Origin: an uncultured Collinsella sp. | GTDB taxonomy: Bacteria > Actinomycetota > Coriobacteriia > Coriobacteriales > Coriobacteriaceae | Length of the DNA stretch: 7,136 nucleotides | NCBI GenBank assembly: GCA_900544755.1 | Contig: UQWQ01000096.1 | Location: 1-7,136 of the forward strand | Direction of reading: 5' to 3' | Shown here: one piece after another, positions 1-5,582 of the stretch | Layout of the letters: each line of letters opens with the position of its first letter | Position numbering within the stretch: the first letter of the stretch is position 1 | Position numbers and translations under genes: made by a program | The notes under the pieces: model-generated | What the model was told of the DNA's origin: nothing | The model's input: only the letters and a program-made list of their open reading frames with translations | Databases searched by the model: none

Positions 1-61
1 CGCCGGAGCGGTGCTTAAGCCGTCAGGCGGGAATTGTGCGGTGTTGCCTTAAATTAGTGTC

Positions 62-91
62 AGTATAACACCCTGCGGGGCAGAAATACAA
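62..91 (-). promoter_or_regulatory. Candidate promoter reading leftward out of the window
   Basis: On the minus strand TTGTAT (86-91) and TATACT (62-67) are separated by 18 bp, a good sigma-70-type pair; a second -35-like hexamer, TTGACT, lies at 91-96. It points away from nrdG toward whatever lies left of position 1, so it probably starts a separate minus-strand transcript rather than serving nrdG. No coding start is visible in the remaining 60 bases. The match is by eye and there is no downstream gene to anchor it. Confidence 0.4.
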
Positions 92-141
92 GTCAAATTT
101 GTTAAAAGTTACACAAAATCCAAAAACGCGAACTCGCTGCC

Positions 142-690
142 TTACATCTTGTGGTCAGCAAACAGCGGGTCATCCTGCCACAGTACGGTGTGCCCGGCGG
201 CGCGGGTGGCGTTCAAGTCAATGATGCGCTGGTTGCCGGAGCCGCGGAACCGCAGCGAAATATCGTGCTGCGCGGGGATGAATTCGCCGTCCACCAGCAC
301 ATCGATCAGGCTCAGCATCTCGTCCGTCACTTCGCAGCGGGCGTGGCTGGGTTGCAAAAGTTCGGTTTCGTATACATTGCCGGTGTAGCACCAGATGGTT
401 TTGTGGGGGTACAACACCCGTACTTCGTGCAGGAACGGCACCAGCGCACGCTGGTTTTCCGGCTCAAAGGGTTCGCCGCCCAAAAGGGAAAGCCCATCAA
501 TATAATCCGGGGCAAGGCTGCCCAAAATTTCATTGCGCACGGCTTTATCAAAGGGCAGGCCATAACCAAAATCCCAGGCAACGGCGTTAAAACATTCCGG
601 GCAGTGGCGGCGGCAGCCGGAAACAAACAGACTGGTACGCACGCCCGTGCCATTGGCAATATCACAGTATTTTATGGTTGCGTAGTTCAC
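142..690 (-). CDS. nrdG: Anaerobic ribonucleotide reductase activating protein NrdG (first copy, Firmicute-like)
   Basis: Radical-SAM activase that uses a [4Fe-4S] cluster and S-adenosylmethionine to place the glycyl radical on NrdD in the cytoplasm, allowing anaerobic dNTP synthesis. The 182-residue product carries the cluster motif CX3CX2C (Cys26, Cys30, Cys33), the SAM-binding GGEP motif (71-74) and the conserved RFRGS...NQR segment near the C terminus. Length is normal for the small NrdG family. I chose the GTG start at 690 because AAGGAGG sits 8 nt upstream and the protein then begins MNYATIKY, aligning with the second NrdG of this window; an in-frame ATG at 744 would run through the promoter and NrdR box. 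The gene diverges from nrdD and has its own NrdR box. Nine of 11 Glu codons are GAA, unlike the second copy. Only a weak 3-bp stem with a T-tract follows the stop. Confidence 0.95.
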   Translation of the reverse strand: MNYATIKYCDIANGTGVRTSLFVSGCRRHCPECFNAVAWDFGYGLPFDKAVRNEILGSLAPDYIDGLSLLGGEPFEPENQRALVPFLHEVRVLYPHKTIWCYTGNVYETELLQPSHARCEVTDEMLSLIDVLVDGEFIPAQHDISLRFRGSGNQRIIDLNATRAAGHTVLWQDDPLFADHKM

Positions 691-698
691 GCGGGGAG

Positions 699-705
699 CC
701 TCCTT
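699..705 (-). promoter_or_regulatory. Shine-Dalgarno site fixing the nrdG GTG start
   Basis: The minus strand reads AAGGAGG, a full-strength ribosome binding site, 8 nt before the GTG at 690. It rules out the longer reading from the ATG at 744. Confidence 0.85.
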
Positions 706-715
706 ATAAAATGCA

Positions 716-764
716 ACACTATATCTTGTATAGTGCTGCGGCAAATCATCACAATAGGCAGGTG
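716..764 (-). promoter_or_regulatory. nrdG promoter with NrdR box pair
   Basis: A 16-bp site at 716-731 matches the NrdR box consensus acaCwAtATaTwGtgt at 9 of 10 core positions (core CTATATCTTG). A degenerate partner at 749-764 (core CAATAGGCAG, 7 of 10) lies 33 bp away, close to the spacing of about three helical turns known for paired NrdR boxes. On the minus strand a promoter can be read as TTGTGA (749-754), 16 bp, TATACA (727-732), so the strong box lies over the -10. This arrangement suits repression by NrdR when (d)ATP is plentiful. The strong box is seen directly; the partner and promoter are less certain. Confidence 0.65.
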
Positions 765-927
765 CCTTGCACCAGTATACCAGCCGTGCCGGGCAAAAGC
801 AAGCGGCCAGGGAACAATAAAATCACATATCATCGCAGCTTTGAAAAAAGTGCCTATTTTACCCAAAAAGCCAGCGCTTTTTTCGGCGTTTTGTTTTGAA
901 ATCTTTTTGAACGTCCCATCGCGCTAT
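765..927. other. Central part of the divergent nrdG-nrdD intergenic region
   Basis: No convincing gene. It becomes AT-rich toward nrdD and contains one perfect 7-bp inverted repeat, AAAAAGC (865-871) and GCTTTTT (876-882), around a 4-nt loop. The A/T flanks make it look like a weak bidirectional terminator or insulator between the two divergent promoters, but the stem is mostly A-T and would be unstable. The short reading frames crossing here have no ribosome binding site or recognisable product. Confidence 0.4.
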
Positions 928-974
928 ATCGCATATATGGGTGCTATTAGCAAATTATATACAATATATTGTGG
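928..974 (+). promoter_or_regulatory. NrdR box pair upstream of nrdD
   Basis: The box at 959-974 has a perfect core, CAATATATTG (962-971), against the NrdR consensus CwAtATaTwG. A second copy with the same central ATATAT and 7 of 10 core matches starts at 928, exactly 31 bp upstream, which is the usual spacing for the two NrdR boxes that one ATP-cone repressor oligomer contacts. The pair ends 9 bp before the -35 of the nrdD promoter. It places nrdD in a NrdR regulon together with the divergent nrdG. Confidence 0.75.
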
Positions 975-983
975 TATATTAGC

Positions 984-1012
984 TTGACTTTGCCGGGTCG
1001 ATGCGGTAAGAT
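984..1012 (+). promoter_or_regulatory. nrdD promoter
   Basis: TTGACT (984-989) and TAAGAT (1007-1012) are separated by an optimal 17 bp. Transcription would start near 1019, leaving a leader of roughly 78 nt. The adjacent NrdR boxes support it being the regulated promoter of nrdD. Confidence 0.65.
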
Positions 1013-1021
1013 AAATACGCT

Positions 1022-1048
1022 CGCCAAAATCATGGAGCGGTTTTGGCG
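1022..1048 (+). other. Leader hairpin of nrdD
   Basis: CGCCAAAA (1022-1029) and TTTTGGCG (1041-1048) form a perfect 8-bp stem with an 11-nt loop, at or just after the expected transcription start. It has no following T-run, so it is not a terminator; it may stabilise the 5' end of the mRNA. No function can be assigned. Confidence 0.45.
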
Positions 1049-1096
1049 TGGGGTATCAACCCGGCAGCTTTTATTGAGGTAAGGAGATAACAGTTC

Positions 1097-3322
1097 ATGA
1101 AGATCATCAAGCGCAACGGCAGCGAGGCCGTTTTCGATATATCCAAAATTATTGCAGCGGTGACCAAAGCCAACAACGTTGTTGCCTCCAACCAGCGCTT
1201 GACCAAGGAACAGATCACGGCCATTGCCGACGATGTGGCGCAGGAATGCCAGAGCCGCAACCACGCCATGAACGTGGAGGAGATCCAGGATCTGGTGGAA
1301 GACGCCATCATGCAGACCAATGCGTATGAGGTGGCCCGCAAATATATCACCTACCGCTATGTGCAGAGCCTGCGCCGTACCCATAACACCACCGACGACC
1401 GCATTCTGTCCCTCATCGAGTGCAACAATGAGGAAGTCAAGCAGGAAAACGCCAATAAAAACCCGACCGTCAACAGCGTTCAGCGCGATTATATGGCCGG
1501 CGAGGTCAGCAAGGACCTGACCATGCGTATGCTGCTGCCTGCCGAGATTGTAAAGGCACATGAGGATGGCATCATTCATTTCCATGATGCTGACTATTAC
1601 GCCCAACATATGCACAACTGCGACCTGGTCAACCTGGACGACATGCTGCAGAACGGCACGGTTATTTCTGGTACCCTCATCGAAAAACCGCATTCTTTCT
1701 CCACGGCTTGCAACATTGCCACCCAGATCATTGCGCAGGTGGCATCCAACCAGTACGGCGGCCAGAGCATCAGCCTGACCCACCTGGCACCGTTTGTGGA
1801 TATCAGCCGCAAAAAGATCCGCCGCGATACCGAAGCGGAGATGAAGGAACTGGGCATTGATCCCGGTGAAGAAAAGCTCTCCCAGATCGTTGAAGCCCGT
1901 CTGCGCGAGGAAATCAAGCGCGGTGTGCAGACCATCCAGTACCAGGTCGTTACCCTGATGACCACCAACGGCCAGGCACCGTTCATCACGGTATTCATGT
2001 ACCTGAACGAAGCGGGCGAAAACCAGCGCCTGAAATCTGACCTTGCCATTATCGTGGAAGAAATGCTCCGCCAGCGCTACCAGGGTGTTAAGAATGAGGA
2101 GGGCGTCTGGATCACCCCCGCGTTCCCCAAGCTGATCTATGTGCTGGAAGACGATAATATCCGCGAAGGCACCCCCTATTTCTATCTGACCAAGCTGGCC
2201 GCCAAATGCACCGCAAAGCGCATGGTGCCGGACTATATCAGCGAAAAGAAGATGAAGGAATACAAGCTGTCTAAGGGTGAGACCGAGGGCAACGGCGATG
2301 TATTTACCTGCATGGGTTGCCGCAGCTTTTTGACCCCCGACCGTTCCGGCACTGGCTGGAACAACGTGGCCAACGCCCAGAACTATGTGCCGGGCAAGCC
2401 GAAGTACTATGGCCGCTTCAATCAGGGTGTTGTTACCATCAACCTGCCGGATGTGGCCCTGTCCTCCGGCGGTGAGCCGGATAAATTCTGGAAAATTTTT
2501 GATGAGCGCCTGGAACTGTGCCACCGCGCCTTGCAGTACCGCCATAACCGCCTTAAGGGTACCCTGTCCGATGCGGCACCCATTCTGTGGCAGTACGGCG
2601 CTCTGGCCCGCCTGAAAAAGGGCGAGCCCATTGATAAGCTGCTGTACGGCGGCTATTCCACCATCAGCCTGGGCTATGCGGGCCTGTATGAATGCTGCAA
2701 ATATATGACCGGCAAGAGCCATACCGATCCCGCCGCAAAGCCCTTTGCCCTGAGTGTGATGCAGCACATGAATGATAAGTGCAACGAGTGGAAGAACGCT
2801 GAAAATATTGATTACTCGCTGTACGGCACCCCGCTGGAATCTACCACCTACAAGTTTGCCAAGTGCCTGCAAAAGCGGTTTGGCATTGTGCCGGGCATTA
2901 CGGACCGCAATTATATCACCAACAGCTACCATGTGCATGTGACCGAGCAGATCGATGCGTTCACCAAGCTGAAGTTTGAAAGCGAGTTCCAGCGCCTGTC
3001 TCCGGGCGGCGCCATCAGCTATGTGGAAGTGCCCAATATGCAGGATAACCTTGAGGCTGTCATCAAGGTGATGCAGTTCATCTACGAGAACATCATGTAC
3101 GCCGAGCTGAACACCAAGAGCGACTACTGCCAGGTGTGCGGCTATGACGGCGAGATCAAGATCGTGGAGGACGACGGCAAGCTGGTGTGGGAGTGCCCGC
3201 ACTGCCATAACCGCGACCAGAGCAAGCTGAATGTTGCCCGCCGCACCTGCGGCTACATCGGTACCCAGTTCTGGAACCAGGGTCGAACCGAGGAGATCCG
3301 CGACCGCGTGCTGCATCTCTAA
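1097..3322 (+). CDS. nrdD: Anaerobic (class III) ribonucleoside-triphosphate reductase NrdD
   Basis: Glycyl-radical enzyme that reduces ribonucleoside triphosphates to deoxy forms without oxygen. The 741-residue product has an N-terminal ATP-cone (about 1-95), the allosteric activity site; the catalytic barrel with Cys175 in MHNCDL and the candidate thiyl-radical Cys408 in MGCRSFL; a C-terminal zinc site of four cysteines (678, 681, 700, 703); and the glycyl-radical loop RRTCGYIG with predicted radical Gly719. All expected catalytic features are present and length is typical. The ATG follows AGGAG (1082-1086) by 10 nt, and the first residues fit the ATP-cone. The gene ends in tandem stops (TAA TAG). 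Glutamate codons are mixed GAA/GAG up to about 3030, then all eight are GAG, so the last 95 or so codons may differ in origin from the rest. Whether it is activated by the first nrdG, the second, or both is not shown. Confidence 0.97.
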   Translation: MKIIKRNGSEAVFDISKIIAAVTKANNVVASNQRLTKEQITAIADDVAQECQSRNHAMNVEEIQDLVEDAIMQTNAYEVARKYITYRYVQSLRRTHNTTDDRILSLIECNNEEVKQENANKNPTVNSVQRDYMAGEVSKDLTMRMLLPAEIVKAHEDGIIHFHDADYYAQHMHNCDLVNLDDMLQNGTVISGTLIEKPHSFSTACNIATQIIAQVASNQYGGQSISLTHLAPFVDISRKKIRRDTEAEMKELGIDPGEEKLSQIVEARLREEIKRGVQTIQYQVVTLMTTNGQAPFITVFMYLNEAGENQRLKSDLAIIVEEMLRQRYQGVKNEEGVWITPAFPKLIYVLEDDNIREGTPYFYLTKLAAKCTAKRMVPDYISEKKMKEYKLSKGETEGNGDVFTCMGCRSFLTPDRSGTGWNNVANAQNYVPGKPKYYGRFNQGVVTINLPDVALSSGGEPDKFWKIFDERLELCHRALQYRHNRLKGTLSDAAPILWQYGALARLKKGEPIDKLLYGGYSTISLGYAGLYECCKYMTGKSHTDPAAKPFALSVMQHMNDKCNEWKNAENIDYSLYGTPLESTTYKFAKCLQKRFGIVPGITDRNYITNSYHVHVTEQIDAFTKLKFESEFQRLSPGGAISYVEVPNMQDNLEAVIKVMQFIYENIMYAELNTKSDYCQVCGYDGEIKIVEDDGKLVWECPHCHNRDQSKLNVARRTCGYIGTQFWNQGRTEEIRDRVLHL

Positions 3323-3333
3323 TAGTCATCCCA

Positions 3334-3471
3334 GGCCGCCCCGTAGCGAGGCCCCGGACCTTTACTCGCTATTTCGGACAGTCCTGGCTCACGATGGAGG
3401 CGCCACTGGCGCCTCCTGTTCGTGCGGAACTCATATCGAGCAAAGGTCCGGGGCCTCGCTACGGGGCGGCC
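3334..3471. repeat. 138-bp nested palindrome downstream of nrdD
   Basis: Outer arms 3334-3368 and 3437-3471 are 35 bp each and complementary at 34 positions; the single difference is A3364 against the position pairing with it. Inside lies a second, perfect 10-bp hairpin, 3396-3405 with 3407-3416 around a single C, flanked by CACGA (3390-3394) and TCGTG (3420-3424) that can also pair. As RNA this would be a very stable long stem and a likely RNase III substrate and 3'-end protector; there is no T-run, so it is not a standard intrinsic terminator. As DNA it resembles a small non-autonomous element with terminal inverted repeats, but I see no target-site duplication and no transposase gene. It starts 11 bp after the nrdD stop. 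Confidence 0.9.
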
Positions 3472-3655
3472 AAGTTGATGTAGCTGAGATGCAGCATGCG
3501 GTCTGCTCACTCCTCGAAGTTCTTAGCGGAAATAATTCGAGCTGCAGCTGCGATTTACTTGCGATGGCGGTTGAGCCGCAACCCAGTTTTTATTGGACCT
3601 CGAACCCTATACTCGATGTTCGCTTCGTTCATTGAGTTGCCTTTTGCATGAGGCC
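3472..3655. other. Non-coding stretch between the palindrome and the nrdG leader
   Basis: No convincing gene. It contains the short palindrome AGCTGCAGCT (3540-3549) and a hairpin of ACTCGATG (3611-3618) with CATTGAGT (3630-3637), 8 pairs including one G-U, followed by a mixed T-rich tract (TTGCCTTTT). The latter could be a weak terminator. A TATACT at 3608-3613 has no credible -35 at the proper distance. Confidence 0.4.
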
Positions 3656-3727
3656 GGGACATATCGTTCCGCCCGCAGTTTCGCAGGCCAAAGGCCGAGA
3701 ATGTTTGAGGACGGAATGATATACTCC
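3656..3727 (+). ncRNA. Structured RNA element, possibly a cis-regulatory leader, upstream of the second nrdG
   Basis: ATATCGTTCCG (3661-3671) pairs with CGGAATGATAT (3712-3722) as an 11-bp stem with one G-U. After a 2x2 mismatch it extends by three more pairs (3656-3658 with 3725-3727). Inside is a small hairpin, GGCC-AAA-GGCC (3686-3696), and purine-rich single-stranded segments. The element ends 9 nt before the AGGAAGG ribosome binding site of the second nrdG. A closed long stem around a compact purine-rich core is riboswitch-like, but an intergenic repeat of the host lineage is equally possible. I recognise no named class with confidence. Confidence 0.45.
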
Positions 3728-3749
3728 AGACCCCCCAGGAAGGTTACTT

Positions 3750-4331
3750 ATGAACTACGCGAACATTAAGTATTTCGACATTGCTGATGGGGAAGGCGTC
3801 CGCACTTCTCTGTTTGTGAGCGGGTGCCGTCGTGGGTGCAAGAATTGCTTTAACTCTGTTGCGTGGGACTTTGCTGCGGGCGAGCCCTTTGATCGTGCCG
3901 TCGAGGACAAGATTATCGAGAGCCTCGATCATCCCTTTATCGATGGCCTGACGATTCTGGGCGGCGAGCCTATGGAGCCCGAGAATCAGGCGGGGCTCGT
4001 TGATTTCATTGAGCGCGTGCGTGCGGCTTACCCGATGGAGTCGGGGAAGACTATTTGGTGCTTTACCGGCGATGTGCTCGAGGAGCTTATGCCGGGCGGT
4101 TGCCATCATACCGAGGTGACGGATCGCATCCTTGCCTGCCTTGACATGTTGGTGGACGGCCCGTTTGTTCAGGACCTGTACGATATCTCGTTGCGCTTTA
4201 GGGGCTCGAGCAACCAGCGCGTGATCGATATGAACGCTACGCGCGCCCGTGCTGAGCGCGAGGGCGTTGCGCTTTGTGATGCGGTTGAACTTTGGCGTGA
4301 TGATCCGGTCTATTCGACCCATACTATGTAG
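3750..4331 (+). CDS. nrdG: Anaerobic ribonucleotide reductase activating protein NrdG (second copy, Collinsella-like)
   Basis: Radical-SAM glycyl-radical activase of 193 residues, the same function as the gene at 142-690. It has Cys26, Cys30 and Cys33 (CX3CX2C), GGEP at 71-74 and the RFRGS-NQR segment, all at matching positions; over the first 80 residues about 70 percent are identical by eye to the first copy. It differs by a short insertion before the KTIWC segment and a longer C-terminal region before the shared DDP ending. The ATG at 3750 follows AGGAAGG (3737-3743) by 6 nt. Codon use is unlike the first copy: 13 of 15 Glu codons are GAG. No NrdR box is visible upstream; in relatives nrdG usually follows nrdD closely, whereas here 427 bp of structured DNA separate them. 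folE follows after 66 bp. Confidence 0.95.
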   Translation: MNYANIKYFDIADGEGVRTSLFVSGCRRGCKNCFNSVAWDFAAGEPFDRAVEDKIIESLDHPFIDGLTILGGEPMEPENQAGLVDFIERVRAAYPMESGKTIWCFTGDVLEELMPGGCHHTEVTDRILACLDMLVDGPFVQDLYDISLRFRGSSNQRVIDMNATRARAEREGVALCDAVELWRDDPVYSTHTM

Positions 4332-4354
4332 CTTGTGGTCGATGCCGAAGGGCG

Positions 4355-4363
4355 TGGTACCAT
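4355..4363 (+). promoter_or_regulatory. Candidate extended -10 promoter for the folate genes
   Basis: TG (4355-4356), one base, then TACCAT (4358-4363) forms an extended -10; a poor -35, TTGTGG at 4333-4338, lies 19 bp upstream. It falls in the 66-bp gap between nrdG and folE and would give a short leader ending in GTGAGG (4387-4392), 5 nt before the folE ATG. It would let folE be transcribed independently of nrdG. Confidence 0.4.
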
Positions 4364-4397
4364 AGCGCGAACGTGAAATCGGAAAAGTGAGGCCCAG

Positions 4398-4955
4398 ATG
4401 GTCGATCAGGAAAAAGTCGAGGCCGCCATTAAGCTGTTGCTTGAGGGCATAGGCGAGGACCCAACTCGTGAGGGCCTGCTGGAGACCCCGGCGCGCGTTG
4501 CCCGTATGTATGGTGAGATCGCCGGCGGTATGGACCAGAGTGCCGAGGAACACCTGTCCAAAACCTTTGCCGTCGCTTCGAACGATTTGGTTATCGAGCG
4601 CGACATCACGTTCTACTCGCTGTGCGAACATCATCTGCTGCCGTTTTATGGTAAGGCCGCCATTGGTTATATCCCTAACGGTCGGGTGGCTGGGCTTTCC
4701 AAGCTCGCCCGCACGGTTGAGGTTTATGCCCGCCGTCTTCAGCTGCAGGAGCAACTGTGCGCACAGGTTGCCGATGCCCTCATGGATTATCTCGCTCCCC
4801 AGGGAGCGATTGTGTTGATGGAGGCCGAGCATATGTGCATGACGATGCGTGGCGTGCAAAAGCCCGGCACCAAGACCGTGACGCTTGCTCGCCGCGGCGT
4901 CTTTGAGACCGATCCCGCGCTCGAGGAGCGTTTCTTTAGGATGCTGGGCCGCTAA
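4398..4955 (+). CDS. folE: GTP cyclohydrolase I FolE
   Basis: Catalyses the first step of tetrahydrofolate synthesis, GTP to 7,8-dihydroneopterin triphosphate plus formate, as a cytoplasmic homodecamer. The 185-residue product shows the N-terminal signature EDPTREGLLETPARVAR (20-36), the zinc and catalytic motif SLCEHHLLPF (Cys76, His78, His79), GLSKLAR (99-105), and EHMCMTMRGVQKPG with His145 and the third zinc ligand Cys147. These correspond to Cys110, His113 and Cys181 of the E. coli enzyme. It is the ordinary zinc-dependent FolE (type IA) and slightly short at the N terminus, as in many Gram-positives. The start has GTGAGG 5 nt upstream. The next gene begins 2 nt after the stop, so the two are probably translationally coupled. 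Confidence 0.97.
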   Translation: MVDQEKVEAAIKLLLEGIGEDPTREGLLETPARVARMYGEIAGGMDQSAEEHLSKTFAVASNDLVIERDITFYSLCEHHLLPFYGKAAIGYIPNGRVAGLSKLARTVEVYARRLQLQEQLCAQVADALMDYLAPQGAIVLMEAEHMCMTMRGVQKPGTKTVTLARRGVFETDPALEERFFRMLGR

Positions 4956-4957
4956 CC

Positions 4958-5539
4958 ATGAGAGTCGTCAACGACTTTACATCGAAGACCGATGAGGGGA
5001 CGTCGCGTCGCGGCTTTATGGCTTCGGGCTTGGCCCCCTTTGGTGCCATGCCTCGCATTGATTACATTTGTGCCAACGGGCTGTTCCGGCGGCACCTGGG
5101 CAACATCGTACAGTTGGAATCGGGGCGCATCTTCTGCCGCCACGGTATTGACCATCTGCTCGATGTCGCTCGCATTATGTGGATCAAGAATCTCGAGGAA
5201 CAGCTCGAATTTGACCGCGAGGTCATCTACGCCACGGCACTTCTTCACGATATCGGCAAAGATGAACAGTATGAATCGGGTATATCCCATGATGTTGCAA
5301 GCGAACGCGTCGCTGATGCGATTCTCGGCGGCATGCCCGATGACGTGGCGTTTGAGCCGGCCGATGCCGCAGCCATTAAGACGGCCATTCTGGGCCATCG
5401 AAAGCTGCGCGTGAACAGCCAACCGCTTGAGCGTCTGCTCTATGCAGCCGACAAAGCGTCGCGTGCCTGCTTTGCATGCCCCGCGCGCAACGCTTGCAAC
5501 TGGAGCGATGATAAAAAGAACCTGTCGATTCGCGTGTAG
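4958..5539 (+). CDS. HD-domain phosphohydrolase in the folate operon
   Basis: Predicted metal-dependent phosphohydrolase of 193 residues. The HD pattern is complete: His62, His97-Asp98 in ALLHDIGK, and Asp165 in LLYAADK, with extra histidines at 66, 111 and 147 placed as in dinuclear YqeK-type HD enzymes, which hydrolyse dinucleoside tetraphosphates. The C terminus adds three cysteines, CX2CX5C (171, 174, 180), that could bind metal. It sits 2 nt after folE and 43 bp before folB. Since folate synthesis needs removal of phosphates from dihydroneopterin triphosphate between these two steps, that is a reasonable role, but it is inference from context; substrate is not readable from sequence. The ATG at 4958 has only a weak site within folE and may depend on coupling; Met21 and Met31 are alternative starts with no better site, and the conserved part begins near Met31. 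Confidence 0.85.
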   Translation: MRVVNDFTSKTDEGTSRRGFMASGLAPFGAMPRIDYICANGLFRRHLGNIVQLESGRIFCRHGIDHLLDVARIMWIKNLEEQLEFDREVIYATALLHDIGKDEQYESGISHDVASERVADAILGGMPDDVAFEPADAAAIKTAILGHRKLRVNSQPLERLLYAADKASRACFACPARNACNWSDDKKNLSIRV

Positions 5540-5567
5540 TTAGTTTGCGCGGTCGGGGTTCTAAACG

Positions 5568-5574
5568 AAGGAGA
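5568..5574 (+). promoter_or_regulatory. Shine-Dalgarno site fixing the folB TTG start
   Basis: AAGGAGA lies 8 nt before the TTG at 5583 and is the only strong site near the 5' end of folB. It supports the long N terminus of the product. Confidence 0.75.
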
Positions 5575-5582
5575 CGATCGCG

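Noticed and set aside
122..140. Intrinsic terminator after the first nrdG
   Set aside because: A T-tract is present on the minus strand but the stem has only 3 clean pairs (GCG-AGTT-CGC), too weak to call.
151..987. Plus-strand open frame of 278 codons over the first nrdG and the intergenic region
   Set aside because: Shadow of the minus-strand nrdG that runs on through two promoters and the NrdR boxes.
1032..1082. 16-codon upstream reading frame in the nrdD leader
   Set aside because: No ribosome binding site and the ATG lies in the loop of the leader hairpin; no attenuation-type codon run.
947..3316. Open frame of 789 codons antisense to nrdD
   Set aside because: It mirrors nrdD almost exactly, arises from its codon bias, has no ribosome binding site and a composition unlike a real protein; nrdD itself has all catalytic motifs.
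3334..3471. Complete insertion sequence
   Set aside because: No transposase and no target-site duplication at the palindrome ends.
3231..3635. Short open frames on both strands over the palindrome region
   Set aside because: They run through the nrdD end and both palindrome arms, lack ribosome binding sites, and their sequence is dictated by the inverted repeat.
3744..4859. Open frame of 371 codons antisense to nrdG and folE
   Set aside because: It spans two well-supported plus-strand genes and their gap, with no recognisable motif.
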